Notes under the pieces: model-generated
The model's database searches: none
What the model was told of the DNA's origin: nothing
Seen by the model: only the letters and a program-made list of their open reading frames with translations
DNA from: Aeromonas rivipollensis
GTDB taxonomy: Bacteria; Pseudomonadota; Gammaproteobacteria; Enterobacterales; Aeromonadaceae
Assembly: GCF_037811135.1 (NCBI RefSeq)
Contig: NZ_CP149130.1
Location: forward strand, 204,001 to 268,000
Reading direction: 5' to 3'
Length of the DNA stretch: 64,000 bases
Part shown: positions 1-12,221 of the stretch, piece by piece
Layout of the letters: each line of letters opens with the position of its first letter
Position numbering within the stretch: position 1 is the stretch's first letter
Position numbers and translations under genes: made by a program

Positions 1-281
1 GTGACGCCCGCGATCAGGAAGGGCACGAACAGCATATAGGGAGTGAATTTGCCGCGCTTGAAATTCAGCGTGTCCATGTAGCCGGCAATCAGGGGATCGT
101 TGATGGCATCCCAAATACGGGCGACGAGGAAAATGGCCCCGGCCGCAGCGGGCGATATTCCAAGAATATCGGTGTAAAAATAGAGAATGAAGGACCCCAC
201 CAGGCCGAAGCTGAGGCATTGCCCGACGGCGTAGCTGAAATATCCCGCCAGCTCTCTATTTTGTATCTTTTGGTCTGTCAT
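1..281 (-). CDS. GPH-family sugar:cation symporter, N-terminal fragment (cut by window edge)
   Basis: The first 93 residues of a membrane transporter are present; the rest lies beyond base 1. The start codon is the ATG at 281. After a short polar N-terminus (MTDQKIQNREL) there are two hydrophobic stretches, and the sequence AINDPLIAGYMDT matches the conserved N-D-P-x-x-G-x-x-x-D region of glycoside-pentoside-hexuronide (MelB-like) cation symporters. It lies 63 bp downstream of the glycosidase gene on the same strand, so the two probably form one operon: the symporter imports a glycoside that the cytoplasmic enzyme cleaves. The substrate cannot be told from this fragment; a beta-galactoside, beta-mannoside or beta-glucoside is plausible given the neighbours. 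Confidence 0.8.
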   Translation of the reverse strand, partial: MTDQKIQNRELAGYFSYAVGQCLSFGLVGSFILYFYTDILGISPAAAGAIFLVARIWDAINDPLIAGYMDTLNFKRGKFTPYMLFVPFLIAGV

Positions 282-344
282 CTGCCAACCTCTACTACAT
301 GAATGGGTTGCGAAGGGCGCCACTTCTGTGGTGTCCTGCTTGTG

Positions 345-1439
345 TTATGAGCGGGTCAATGTGCGGATAAGCGCCGTCTCGCCGGCGGAGTAGGGGGTGC
401 CGTCCTCTTCCAGCAGATCATGGAACCAGACCCGGCGAAAATCGGGGTCGATATTGCGGACGAAGGGCCAGGGCAGGTGAGTCTGGGTCTTTCCTTTCAC
501 CAGGCCCCACTGATAGGCGCCAATCTTCAGCTCCTTGAACAGGGGCAACTGCTGCTCCACCACGCTGCCGACATGGCGTGCCAGCCACTCGGTGCAGAAG
601 ATCGGGCGGCGATACTGGCTGACCACCTCCAGGGAGATCCTCAACCCCTCCATGCGCTGATAGGAGTGGAAGCTGATGACGTCAGACAGCTCCATGGCCC
701 GCCGGTCGATGGGGTGGGTGAAGGTGTTTTCCGGGGTAAATTCCGAGTCACCCTGACCGATGCTGTAGGGGGCGTGCCAGGCGCCAACGGTGAGCGGCTG
801 GGTGGGGTTCTCCTCCCGCGCCCAGACGAACGCCAGCTCCATCAGATAGTGGGCGTAGGTCTCCAGCGCCTCGTCGAAGCGCACCTCCACATCGCCTTCC
901 GCGAAGATGCCGCGGTTGGTCGGCTCGTTGTAGAGATCCCAGATGAAGATCCGTTCGTCATTGGCGAAGGTACGCACCAGATCGCGGATGTAACGCTCCA
1001 GATCGCGCCATTGGGTCGGGTCGATGACGACATTGCGGCCGGGGCTCGCCGCCGCCTGGCTGTTGTGCACGTCGTCCCGCGGCGGTTTCTGGCTGCCCAG
1101 ATAGGGGTGATCGCCGGAGAAGCCGCAGTCATCCATCAGGGTCATCATCACGCGGATGCCGTGCTTGGCGCACAGGCCGAGGAACTGCTCGATGCGGGCG
1201 ATCAGGCCGTCACGGTCGTGCTGCCAGACGATAAACGGCAGGTTGGTGCGCAGGGTGTTGTAGCCCAGCGCACTGGCCCAGCCCAGCTCCTGATCGATGG
1301 TGGCGGGATCGAAGGTCTCGGCCTGCCACATCTCGGTCCAGTTGACCGCTGTGCGGGGCAGATAGTTGAAGCCCAGCAGCCAGGGCTGCTCGTCATACCA
1401 GGCGTTGGCCTGCTCGATCGTCCATTGTTGTACCGCCAT
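345..1439 (-). CDS. Cytoplasmic clan GH-A glycoside hydrolase (GH5-like)
   Basis: 364 residues without a signal peptide, so the enzyme is probably cytoplasmic. Beta-strand 4 of the TIM barrel carries WDLYNEP (Glu172, predicted acid/base) and strand 7 carries FCTEW (Glu284, predicted nucleophile), the two carboxylates of retaining clan GH-A enzymes. [16 protein letters not shown] near the N-terminus is typical of endo-mannanase/cellulase-like families. A GAGAGG ribosome site lies 5 bases before the ATG. The gene is followed by a GPH symporter and preceded by a 307-bp gap with palindromes. The lack of a secretion signal argues against a polysaccharidase and for hydrolysis of an imported oligosaccharide or glycoside. 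Family is fairly clear, substrate unknown. Confidence 0.75.
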   Translation of the reverse strand: MAVQQWTIEQANAWYDEQPWLLGFNYLPRTAVNWTEMWQAETFDPATIDQELGWASALGYNTLRTNLPFIVWQHDRDGLIARIEQFLGLCAKHGIRVMMTLMDDCGFSGDHPYLGSQKPPRDDVHNSQAAASPGRNVVIDPTQWRDLERYIRDLVRTFANDERIFIWDLYNEPTNRGIFAEGDVEVRFDEALETYAHYLMELAFVWAREENPTQPLTVGAWHAPYSIGQGDSEFTPENTFTHPIDRRAMELSDVISFHSYQRMEGLRISLEVVSQYRRPIFCTEWLARHVGSVVEQQLPLFKELKIGAYQWGLVKGKTQTHLPWPFVRNIDPDFRRVWFHDLLEEDGTPYSAGETALIRTLTRS

Positions 1440-1469
1440 CGGAACCTCTCGCTAAAGCTTATTTTGATT

Positions 1470-1486
1470 AGCTAATTTTATTAGCT
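1470..1486. promoter_or_regulatory. Operator-like palindrome upstream of the glycosidase-symporter operon
   Basis: A perfect inverted repeat AGCTAAT-TTT-ATTAGCT sits 31 bp upstream of the glycosidase start codon, where a repressor would block initiation. ATTAGCT also occurs as a direct repeat 13 bp apart (1467 and 1480). The core CTAAT-N3-ATTAG recurs in the palindrome at 1677-1699. It does not resemble the GalR operators of this locus. No regulator gene lies next to the operon inside the window. Confidence 0.4.
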
Positions 1487-1676
1487 GGTTTTCTTGATGG
1501 CAAAGGAGGAAGGGCAGAATTTGGTGGTCAGTCACAAAATGAGCACTCCGGTTGCACTATCGCTTTGAGGCGCACGGTTCGCATCGAGCCCGTGGTGATA
1601 GGTCATAGAAGTAGAGCATGAGGGTGATAACGCGGCGGAAGCCCCTGATCTTGCGGGTCATGACTGGTGAGAAAGA

Positions 1677-1735
1677 ACCAACTAATAATATTAGTTGGTG
1701 ACAGGCTGCCAACGCCTATGGGAGATGGCAGCCTG
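1677..1735 (-). terminator. Two consecutive hairpins downstream of galM
   Basis: Reading past the galM stop on the minus strand, a 10-bp perfect stem (1702-1711 with 1726-1735, 14-base loop) is followed by a second 10-bp perfect stem (1677-1686 with 1690-1699, loop ATT) and a T-rich but broken tail. They probably end the galETKM transcript. The second one shares CTAAT-N3-ATTAG with the palindrome at 1470-1486 and could instead be a protein-binding site. Confidence 0.45.
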
Positions 1736-1746
1736 CTGAGGGGAGG

Positions 1747-2718
1747 CTATTTGTCTGTCGGGATCAAGCGATACCGGGTCTGATGCCGATAGGTCTGACC
1801 GGGCAGCAGCCAGGGATCGCCGAGCTCGGGGCGGTTCGGGCTGTCCGGCAGTTGCTGCGCCTCGAGGCAGAGCCCCTGATAGTTCTGCCACTCGCCGCCG
1901 CCACGGGCCGGGGTGCCGGCCAGCCAGTTGCCGGTGTAGAGCTGCACGCCGGGCTGATCCGTGTACATCTCCAGGCAAAGGCGCTGGTCACCCGAGATCA
2001 GGGTCACGGCGGGCTCGTCCTGCGGCCCGTCCAGCAGGAAGCAGTGATCGTAGCCACGGCACCGCACCAGCTGTGGATGGTCCTGCCAGTCGGCGCCGAT
2101 GCGGCGGGTCTGGCGCAGATCGAAGGGGCCTTCCACTTCGGCCTTGCCAGACGGGATCGAACGTTCGTCGGTCGGCAGGTAGCGATCGGCGGCGATGCAG
2201 ATGAGGTGGTCGCGCACGTCACCGCCATCCAGGTTGAAGTAGGCGTGGCTGGTGAGGTTGACCGGGGTCGGCGCATCCGTGGTGGCGGTCAGTTCGATCA
2301 CCAGATCCAGCTGCTCCAGCCGGTACTCCAGCTCCACCTCCAGATTGCCGGGGAAGCCCTGCTCGCCGTCGGCCAGCCGGGTGCGCAGGCGCAGGCGGTC
2401 GGCAGCCTGCTCGACCAGCTGCCACGCCCGGTTGTGCACCGAGTCGTGGCCCCCGTGCAGGCAGGTGGTGCCCTCGTTGGCGCTGAGGAGCCATTCCCGA
2501 CCATCCCGCATCAGCCGGGAGCCGCCGATGCGGTTGGCGAAACGGCCGACGATGGCGCCGAGATAGGCGCTCTGGTTGGCGTAGTCGGCCGGCTCGCAGG
2601 CCAGCACCACGTTGCGGTACTGGCCATCCACGGTCAGCCCCAGCTCGGTGAGGGTGGCGCCGAAGTCGAGCACGCTGGCCTTAAGGCCAGCCTCGTTTTG
2701 CAGATGGAATGCTTGCAT
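1747..2718 (-). CDS. galM: Galactose mutarotase (aldose 1-epimerase)
   Basis: 323 residues, somewhat shorter than the roughly 346 of the E. coli enzyme. It interconverts alpha- and beta-D-galactose, supplying the alpha anomer that galactokinase needs after beta-galactosidase releases the beta form. The family landmarks are present: NRI(G)G near residue 62, the LHGG motif near 87-90, the catalytic-histidine segment TSHAYFNLDG (His158), and a C-terminal LCLEAQQLPDSPN segment with the catalytic-base glutamate. It is last in the galE-galT-galK-galM run, 79 bp after galK, and two hairpins follow it. Confidence 0.93.
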   Translation of the reverse strand: MQAFHLQNEAGLKASVLDFGATLTELGLTVDGQYRNVVLACEPADYANQSAYLGAIVGRFANRIGGSRLMRDGREWLLSANEGTTCLHGGHDSVHNRAWQLVEQAADRLRLRTRLADGEQGFPGNLEVELEYRLEQLDLVIELTATTDAPTPVNLTSHAYFNLDGGDVRDHLICIAADRYLPTDERSIPSGKAEVEGPFDLRQTRRIGADWQDHPQLVRCRGYDHCFLLDGPQDEPAVTLISGDQRLCLEMYTDQPGVQLYTGNWLAGTPARGGGEWQNYQGLCLEAQQLPDSPNRPELGDPWLLPGQTYRHQTRYRLIPTDK

Positions 2719-2797
2719 CAGATGGCCCCCGCTTCGGTGTCATTGCTGGGGCAGACGTTGCGGCCTGCCCTGATGATGGTGCCTGTGTTGAATGTGG

Positions 2798-3942
<1,145 letters not shown>

Positions 3943-3946
<4 letters not shown>

Positions 3947-4989
3947 GGGGTCACCTCATTGGCTTTGTAATGAACGGGGGAGAGGGAGCGCAGGCGCTCG
4001 GCGGCCTGTTCCGGGGTCAGGTCTCGCTGGGTTTCGGCCAGCATCTCGAAGCCCACCATAAACTTGCGTACCGTGGCGGAGCGCAGCAGGGGCGGATAGA
4101 AGTGGGCGTGCAACTGCCAGGCCTCGGGGCAGTCCGACTTGGGCGGCGCGAAGTGCCAGCCCATGGAGTAGGGGAAGCTGCACTCGAACAGGTTGTCGTA
4201 GCGGCTGGTCAGCTCCTTGAGCGCGATGGCCAGATCCTGCTGCAACTCCGGGGTGAGATTGAGCAGGGAGGGAACATGGCGTTTGGGCAGCAGCAGGGTT
4301 TCGAATGGCCAGGCGGCCCAGAACGGTACCACGGCCAGCCAGTGTTCGGTCTCCACCACGATGCGGGAGCGGTCTTGCAGCTCGCGCTCCACGTAGTCGA
4401 CCAGCAGCGGACGGCCGTGCTCGGCCAGCCAGGCGCGCTGGTGTTCCTCTTCCCGGGCGATCTCGTTGGGCAGGAAGTCGCTGCCCCAGAGCTGGCCGTG
4501 GGGGTGGGGATTGGAGCAGCCCATGACGGCGCCCTTGTTCTCGAACACCTGTACCCATTCCCACTGGGCTGACAGCTCGGCCACCTGGTTCATCCAGGTA
4601 GTGATCACCGCCTCTATGGCGGGCAGCGCCAGCTCGGGGAGTGTCTTGCCGTGGTCCGGCGAGAAGCAGATGACCCGGCTGGTGCCGCGGGCGGCCTCCA
4701 GCTTCAGCAGGGGATCCTGCTGGCCGGCGGCGGCCGGGGTGTCCTGCATCAGGGCGGCGAAGTCGTTGGTAAAGACGAAGGTGCCCTGATAGTCGGGATT
4801 GATATCGCCGGTGACGCGCTTGTTGCCCGCGCAGAGGAAGCAGTCCGGATCGTGGGCCTGGCTCGTCGCCTGGCTCACTTTCTCGACCTGGCCCTGCCAG
4901 GGGCGCTTGGCCCTGTGGGGGGAGACCAGCACATACTGGCCGGTCAGCGGGTTGAAGCGGCGGTGGGGGTGATCAACGGGGTTGAACAT
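3943..4989 (-). CDS. galT: Galactose-1-phosphate uridylyltransferase
   Basis: 348 residues, matching the E. coli length. It exchanges UMP between UDP-glucose and galactose-1-phosphate. Visible landmarks are [11 protein letters not shown] at the N-terminus, [10 protein letters not shown] (zinc cysteines) and the active-site motif NPHPHGQLW with the uridylylated histidine. Two adjacent ATGs are possible (4992 and 4989); GGAG lies 2 bases before the first and 5 before the second, so 4989 is chosen. A much longer open frame reaching into galE has no ribosome site and is non-homologous upstream of this point. It overlaps galK by four bases. Confidence 0.95.
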
Positions 4990-5038
4990 CATCACTCCAA
5001 TCAATGAGTTGAGAGAATCGTCATGGAGAGGCCAGGGC

Positions 5039-6052
5039 CTACTCCTCGTAACCGTTCGGGTTGGTGGACTGCCAGCGCCAGCTGTCGGCGCACATGGCCG
5101 CGAGATCCCGGCTGGCGTGCCAGCCCAGCTCCCGTTCGGCCTTGGCAGGGTCTGCCCAGCACTCGGCGATGTCGCCGGGGCGCCTTGGCTCGATGCGATA
5201 GGGCAGGGGGCGACTGCTGGCCGCCTCGAACGCCGCCACCATCTGCAGCACGCTCTGGCCCTGGCCGGTGCCCAGGTTGTAGGCATGGACGCCGCCCTTG
5301 TGAGTGCAATGCTGCAGCGCCTTGACGTGGCCCTCGGCGAGATCCATTACATGGATATAGTCGCGCACCCCTGTGCCATCCGGGGTTTTGTAATCGTTTC
5401 CAAAGACGGAGAGGCAGTCACGGCGGCCGATGGCGACCTGGGTCAAAAAGGGCATTAGGTTGTTCGGGATGCCCTGGGGATCCTCTCCCAAGGTGCCGGA
5501 CTCATGGGCACCGACCGGGTTGAAGTAGCGCAGCAGGGTCATGCTCCAGTGGGGCTCTGCGGCCTGCAGATCCTCGAGGATCTCCTCGATGATCAGCTTG
5601 GATCGGCCGTAAGGGTTGGTGGCGCTGCGGGGGAAGTCTTCCCGGATGGGCACGCTTGCGGGATCGCCGTAGACGGTGGCCGAGGAGCTGAACACCAGGT
5701 TGTGGACCCCGGCGCGTTTCATGGCCTGCAGCAGCACCAGAGTGCCGCCGAGGTTGTTGTCGTAGTAGTCGAGGGGGATCCGGGTCGACTCGCCGACCGC
5801 TTTCAGGGCGGCAAAGTGGATCACGGCCCCTATCTCCTGCTCGGCGAAGATGCGATCCAGCAGGGCCGGGTCGCGGATGTCCCCCTGGTAGAACGCGGGC
5901 ACCTGCCCGCTGATGGCGGCGATGCGTGCCAGCACGCCGGCCTTGCTGTTGCACAGGTTGTCCACCACCACGGGCTCCATGGCTGCGGCCTGCAAGGCCA
6001 GACAGGTGTGGCTGCCGATATAGCCGCAACCGCCGGTGACCAGTACTTTCAT
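5039..6052 (-). CDS. galE: UDP-glucose 4-epimerase
   Basis: 337 residues, first gene of the gal operon. It regenerates UDP-glucose from UDP-galactose with bound NAD. The Rossmann motif [10 protein letters not shown] begins at residue 7 and the SDR catalytic pair is in YGRSK. An in-frame GTG exists at 6064, but the ATG at 6052 has GGAG 6 bases upstream and gives the conserved MKVLVTGG start, so it is preferred. The promoter region with CRP-type and GalR-type sites lies 45-110 bp upstream. Confidence 0.96.
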   Translation of the reverse strand: MKVLVTGGCGYIGSHTCLALQAAAMEPVVVDNLCNSKAGVLARIAAISGQVPAFYQGDIRDPALLDRIFAEQEIGAVIHFAALKAVGESTRIPLDYYDNNLGGTLVLLQAMKRAGVHNLVFSSSATVYGDPASVPIREDFPRSATNPYGRSKLIIEEILEDLQAAEPHWSMTLLRYFNPVGAHESGTLGEDPQGIPNNLMPFLTQVAIGRRDCLSVFGNDYKTPDGTGVRDYIHVMDLAEGHVKALQHCTHKGGVHAYNLGTGQGQSVLQMVAAFEAASSRPLPYRIEPRRPGDIAECWADPAKAERELGWHASRDLAAMCADSWRWQSTNPNGYEE

Positions 6053-6097
6053 CCTCTTCTCCACCCTTGGATCCTCACACAGGAAAGTCTGAGAAGG

Positions 6098-6141
6098 AGT
6101 CTAGCCGAGGGGTTGGAAGGTAAACTGTGAGCCGGTACACA
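6098..6141 (-). promoter_or_regulatory. galE promoter: CRP-type site and -10 box
   Basis: On the minus strand a CRP-type site (plus-strand TGTGA-gccggt-ACACA, 6126-6141; 9 of 10 core positions) is followed by a -10 hexamer TAGACT at 6098-6103. Starting 6 bases past the -10 box, near 6092, the CRP site centre lies at -41.5, the standard class II position. No good -35 box is seen, as expected for a CRP-dependent promoter. The same spacing recurs at lacZ and mglB. Confidence 0.7.
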
Positions 6142-6146
6142 TTTTT

Positions 6147-6162
6147 GTGTAAACGATTACAC
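6147..6162. promoter_or_regulatory. GalR/GalS operator, gal promoter
   Basis: GTGTAAACGATTACAC fits the E. coli GalR/GalS operator consensus (GTGNAANCGNTTNCAC). It lies 95 bp upstream of galE and 105 bp upstream of the divergent repressor gene, centred about 62 bp before the predicted galE start, close to the upstream operator position of the E. coli gal promoter. It could control both directions. Confidence 0.85.
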
Positions 6163-6267
6163 TTCCTTTTGTCACCATGAATGCCGGTGGGTGATTTTTT
6201 CCCCTGTTATCAGGGACATTGCCCGGTATAATGCGGCATACCGAACCGTGAAATAAGTGAAAACAGC

Positions 6268-7272
6268 ATGAGCACCATCAAGGATGTCGCCCGTTTGGCC
6301 AATGTATCGGTGGCAACGGTTTCACGGGTGATGAACAATTCACCCAAGGCCAGCGCCGCCTCCCGCGAGGTGGTGCTGAAGGCCATGGCCGAACTGGGCT
6401 ACACCCCCAACGCCAACGCCCGGGCCCTGGTCAGCCAGACCTGCGACACCATGGGCGTGGTGGTGGGGGACGTGGCCGATCCCTTCTTCGGTGCCCTGGT
6501 GAAGGGGGTCGCCGCAGTGGCGGTGGAACAGGGGTTGCACCTGCTGATGGGTAATGGTTTTCACCGCGCCCAGCAGGAGCGGGAAGCCATAGAGCTGCTG
6601 ATCGGCAAGCGTTGCGAGGCGCTGGTGGTGCACAGCAAGGCGCTGAGCGATGAGGAGTTGATCGACTATGCCCTGCGGGCCCCCGGCATGGTGCTGATCA
6701 ACCGCGACATCCCGAGCCTGCGGGGGCGCTGCATCGCCCTCAACAACCGTCAGGGGGCCGCGACCGCGACCCGCCATCTGCTGGAGCTGGGGCATCGCCA
6801 CATCGCCTTCCTCAGTTCGGATCACGCCATCGAGGATGCCCTGCTGCGCCACCAGGGTTATCAGGATGCCCTGGCCGAGGCGGGGTTGAGCGCCGATCCC
6901 GAGCTGGTGGAGAGCGGCATGCCCAATGAAGAGGGCGGGGAGCGCGCCATGCTCAACCTGCTGGCCAAGGGGCTGCCCATCACGGCGGTGGTGGCCTACA
7001 ACGATGCCATGGCGGCAGGGGCCATCTCGGTACTGGCGGACAACGGCCTCAAGGTGCCGGAGGAGGTCTCGGTGGTGGGCTTCGATGACATCATCTATGC
7101 CCGATACTTGCGGCCCAAACTCTCCACCATGCGCTATCCCATCGAGCTGATGGCGGCCCAGGCCGCCAAGTTGGCGTTGCAGCTCGCCGCGGGGGAGAGC
7201 GAGTCGGTGCAGAGCCGCATCTACACCCCGACCCTGATCAACCGCCACTCGGTCGCCCCCGTCAGGCCCTGA
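6268..7272 (+). CDS. galR: LacI-family galactose repressor (GalR/GalS type)
   Basis: 334 residues. The N-terminal helix-turn-helix and hinge (IKDVARLANVSVATVSRVMN, then ASREVV and NANARALV) are nearly those of E. coli GalR/GalS, and the sugar-binding core follows it closely (GVVVGDVADPFFGALVKGV, VVGFDDIIYARYLRP, RHSV near the end). It is divergent from galE with a matching operator between them, and two further operators precede lacZ and mglB, so it probably represses the whole locus until galactose binds. Whether it is the GalR or GalS orthologue cannot be decided. Its last codons are part of a 109-bp tandem repeat. Confidence 0.93.
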   Translation: MSTIKDVARLANVSVATVSRVMNNSPKASAASREVVLKAMAELGYTPNANARALVSQTCDTMGVVVGDVADPFFGALVKGVAAVAVEQGLHLLMGNGFHRAQQEREAIELLIGKRCEALVVHSKALSDEELIDYALRAPGMVLINRDIPSLRGRCIALNNRQGAATATRHLLELGHRHIAFLSSDHAIEDALLRHQGYQDALAEAGLSADPELVESGMPNEEGGERAMLNLLAKGLPITAVVAYNDAMAAGAISVLADNGLKVPEEVSVVGFDDIIYARYLRPKLSTMRYPIELMAAQAAKLALQLAAGESESVQSRIYTPTLINRHSVAPVRP

Positions 7273-7470
7273 TCCTTCCCGCCCATCGCGCCTGCGACGG
7301 GGCTGCGCCACAGGGGTTTGGAGCAACCTCCCCGGCCACACCGGCCGGGCCTTGAGACTGCTCGCCCCCCTCAGGCCCTGATCCTTCCCGCCCATCGCGC
7401 CTGCGACGGGGCTGCGCCACAGCGGTCCGGAGCAAGGTCCCCGGCCACACCGGCGGGGTCTTGAGACTGC
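7253..7470 (+). repeat. 109-bp tandem duplication of the galR 3' end (two copies)
   Basis: Two copies with period 109 bp (7253-7361 and 7362-7470) begin inside the last codons of galR: copy 1 ends the gene (APVRP-stop) and copy 2 repeats an equivalent APLRP-stop out of context. A third copy begins (TCGCCC at 7471) and then diverges. Each copy contains a GC-rich hairpin of the form CCCGGCC...GGCCGGG (perfect in copy 1) but no T-run. The copies differ at several positions. Confidence 0.85.
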
Positions 7471-7795
7471 TCGCCCTTGACGGTGCCGTCCCCTGCGCCC
7501 GTACCTGCGTTGGCGGGGGGGGTGGGGTTGACACCTCCTTTTCGCTTCCATCGCTGGGTCCGGGCTGTTGCCCCACCATAAACACGCCAATGCGCTGTCG
7601 CGGCGGCGGTCGCCACCACCTAACCTCGTCTCTGCGCCATTATCAGCGTCTCTGAACCATCAGGGGCCGGGCACCTTCCTGTGCTGTCTCTGGCCTGCGG
7701 CGCGCCATTCGGCCCGACTGGCTGCCGACGCCCCGGTGGGGTGACCCTTTACCCCTATTTATCCGATTTTTACTCCGTTTTACTTAACAAAATGA
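7471..7795. other. Non-coding stretch between galR repeat and lacZ operator
   Basis: About 325 bp with no convincing gene. Open frames here have no ribosome site or recognisable domain. The right end turns AT-rich just before the lacZ operator. No strong terminator for galR was found. Confidence 0.5.
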
Positions 7796-7811
7796 GTGTA
7801 ATCGTTTACAT
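7796..7811. promoter_or_regulatory. GalR/GalS operator, lacZ promoter
   Basis: GTGTAATCGTTTACAT matches the GalR/GalS consensus except at the last base. It is centred about 60.5 bp upstream of the predicted lacZ start and 19 bp from the centre of the CRP-type site, the same arrangement as at galE and mglB. No separate lac repressor gene is present, so lacZ appears to be under galactose rather than allolactose control. Confidence 0.8.
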
Positions 7812-7814
7812 CTG

Positions 7815-10960
<3,146 letters not shown>

Positions 10961-11049
10961 ATGGGCTAGTCTTTCATGGCGAGGCTTCGAAAGAGGCCTC
11001 AACTTTCATAACTATTTAATTTTTAACAATATTGCTTCTATGTAACAGA

Positions 11050-11065
11050 GTGTAAACGTTTTCAT
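11050..11065. promoter_or_regulatory. GalR/GalS operator, mgl promoter
   Basis: GTGTAAACGTTTTCAT matches the GalR/GalS operator consensus with a weaker last position. It is centred 18 bp upstream of the CRP-type site and about 59.5 bp upstream of the predicted mglB start point. Confidence 0.8.
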
Positions 11066-11067
11066 TT

Positions 11068-11111
11068 TGTTGCCATGATCACAGACCGCCATACAACAAA
11101 CTGATTACATT
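11068..11111 (+). promoter_or_regulatory. mglB promoter: CRP-type site and -10 box
   Basis: TGTTG-CCATGA-TCACA (11068-11083) is a CRP-type site with 9 of 10 core positions. The hexamer TACATT at 11106-11111 places the start near 11117, so the CRP site is centred at -41.5. The leader to the mglB ATG would be about 65 nt. Confidence 0.7.
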
Positions 11112-11181
11112 AGGCTGGCGCCAGTTCAAACGGTGTACAGCATTCCCTACAAAAACAGATATTAGAGATCGGAGCATAACA

Positions 11182-12168
11182 ATGAAAAAACTCACGACAG
11201 TTGCCACCTTGCTGATGGGACTGATGGCGGGAGCCCAAGCCCAGGCCGATACCCGTATCGGTGTCACCGTCTACAAGTATGACGACAACTTCATGGCGGT
11301 AGTGCGCAAGGCCATCGAGAAGGAAGCGGCAGCCAATCCCGGTGTGGAGCTGCTGATGAATGACTCCCAGAATGACCAGTCCAAGCAGAACGACCAGATC
11401 GACGTGCTGCTGGCCAAGGGCGTGAAGGCGCTGGCCATCAACCTGGTTGACCCGGCGGCGGCCCCTGTCGTGATCGAGAAGGCCCGTGCCGACGAGATCC
11501 CCGTGGTGTTCTACAACAAGGAACCGAGCGCGGCCGATCTGGCCAGCTATGACAAGGCCTACTACGTGGGTACCGACTCCAAGGAGTCAGGCATCATCCA
11601 GGGCCAGCTGATCGCCAAGCACTGGAAGGCACACCCTGAGTGGGATCTGAACAAGGATGGCGTCATCCAGTTCGTGCTGCTGAAGGGCGAGCCTGGCCAC
11701 CCGGATGCGGAAGCCCGCACCACCTACGTCGTCAAGACCCTGAATGACGGCGGCCTCAAGACCGAGCAGCTGCACATGGATACCGGTATGTGGGATACCG
11801 CCATGGCGAAAGACAAGATGGACGCCTGGATCTCCGGCCCCAACGCCAACAAGATCGAAGTGGTCATCGCCAACAACGACGGCATGGCAATGGGCGCTGT
11901 TGAATCTCTGAAAGCCCAGGGCAAGACCGCCATCCCGGTGTTCGGCGTCGATGCCTTGCCGGAAGCCCTGGCCATGGTCAAGAGCGGTGCCATGGCGGGT
12001 ACAGTGCTGAACGATGCGGCCAACCAGGCCAAGGCCACCTTCGAGCTGACCAAGAACCTGGCCGAAGGCAAGCCGGCCGGTGAAGGCACCAACTGGAAGA
12101 TCGACAACAAGGTCGTGCGCGTTGCCTACGTGGGCGTAGACAAAGACAACCTGTCCCAATTCGAGTAA
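11182..12168 (+). CDS. mglB: Galactose/glucose ABC transporter periplasmic binding protein
   Basis: 328 residues. A Sec signal peptide ([22 protein letters not shown]) is followed by a periplasmic-binding-protein type 1 fold. The calcium loop DLNKDGVIQ and the sugar-contact segments ([24 protein letters not shown]) match MglB. It delivers galactose and glucose to MglAC; in enterobacteria it also presents galactose to the chemoreceptor Trg, relevant because a chemoreceptor gene follows the operon here. A strong hairpin terminator lies between it and mglA, which would give excess binding protein over transporter. Confidence 0.96.
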   Translation: MKKLTTVATLLMGLMAGAQAQADTRIGVTVYKYDDNFMAVVRKAIEKEAAANPGVELLMNDSQNDQSKQNDQIDVLLAKGVKALAINLVDPAAAPVVIEKARADEIPVVFYNKEPSAADLASYDKAYYVGTDSKESGIIQGQLIAKHWKAHPEWDLNKDGVIQFVLLKGEPGHPDAEARTTYVVKTLNDGGLKTEQLHMDTGMWDTAMAKDKMDAWISGPNANKIEVVIANNDGMAMGAVESLKAQGKTAIPVFGVDALPEALAMVKSGAMAGTVLNDAANQAKATFELTKNLAEGKPAGEGTNWKIDNKVVRVAYVGVDKDNLSQFE

Positions 12169-12180
12169 TTCCTCCCCTCA

Positions 12181-12209
12181 GGGCAAGGGAGATCCCCTTG
12201 CCCTTTTTT
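12181..12209 (+). terminator. Intercistronic terminator between mglB and mglA
   Basis: The stem GGGCAAGG (12181-12188) pairs with CCTTGCCC (12196-12203) and six T residues follow directly. This is a canonical Rho-independent terminator in the middle of the operon, expected to be partial so that mglB mRNA outnumbers mglAC. Confidence 0.85.
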
Positions 12210-12221
12210 CAACCAGATGTG

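Noticed and set aside
6053..6064. GTG start for galE at 6064
   Set aside because: The ATG four codons later has a better-spaced GGAG and the conserved MKVLVTGG beginning.
12198..12221. TTG start for mglA
   Set aside because: It lies within the right arm of a terminator stem; the ATG at 12222 gives the exact E. coli MglA length.
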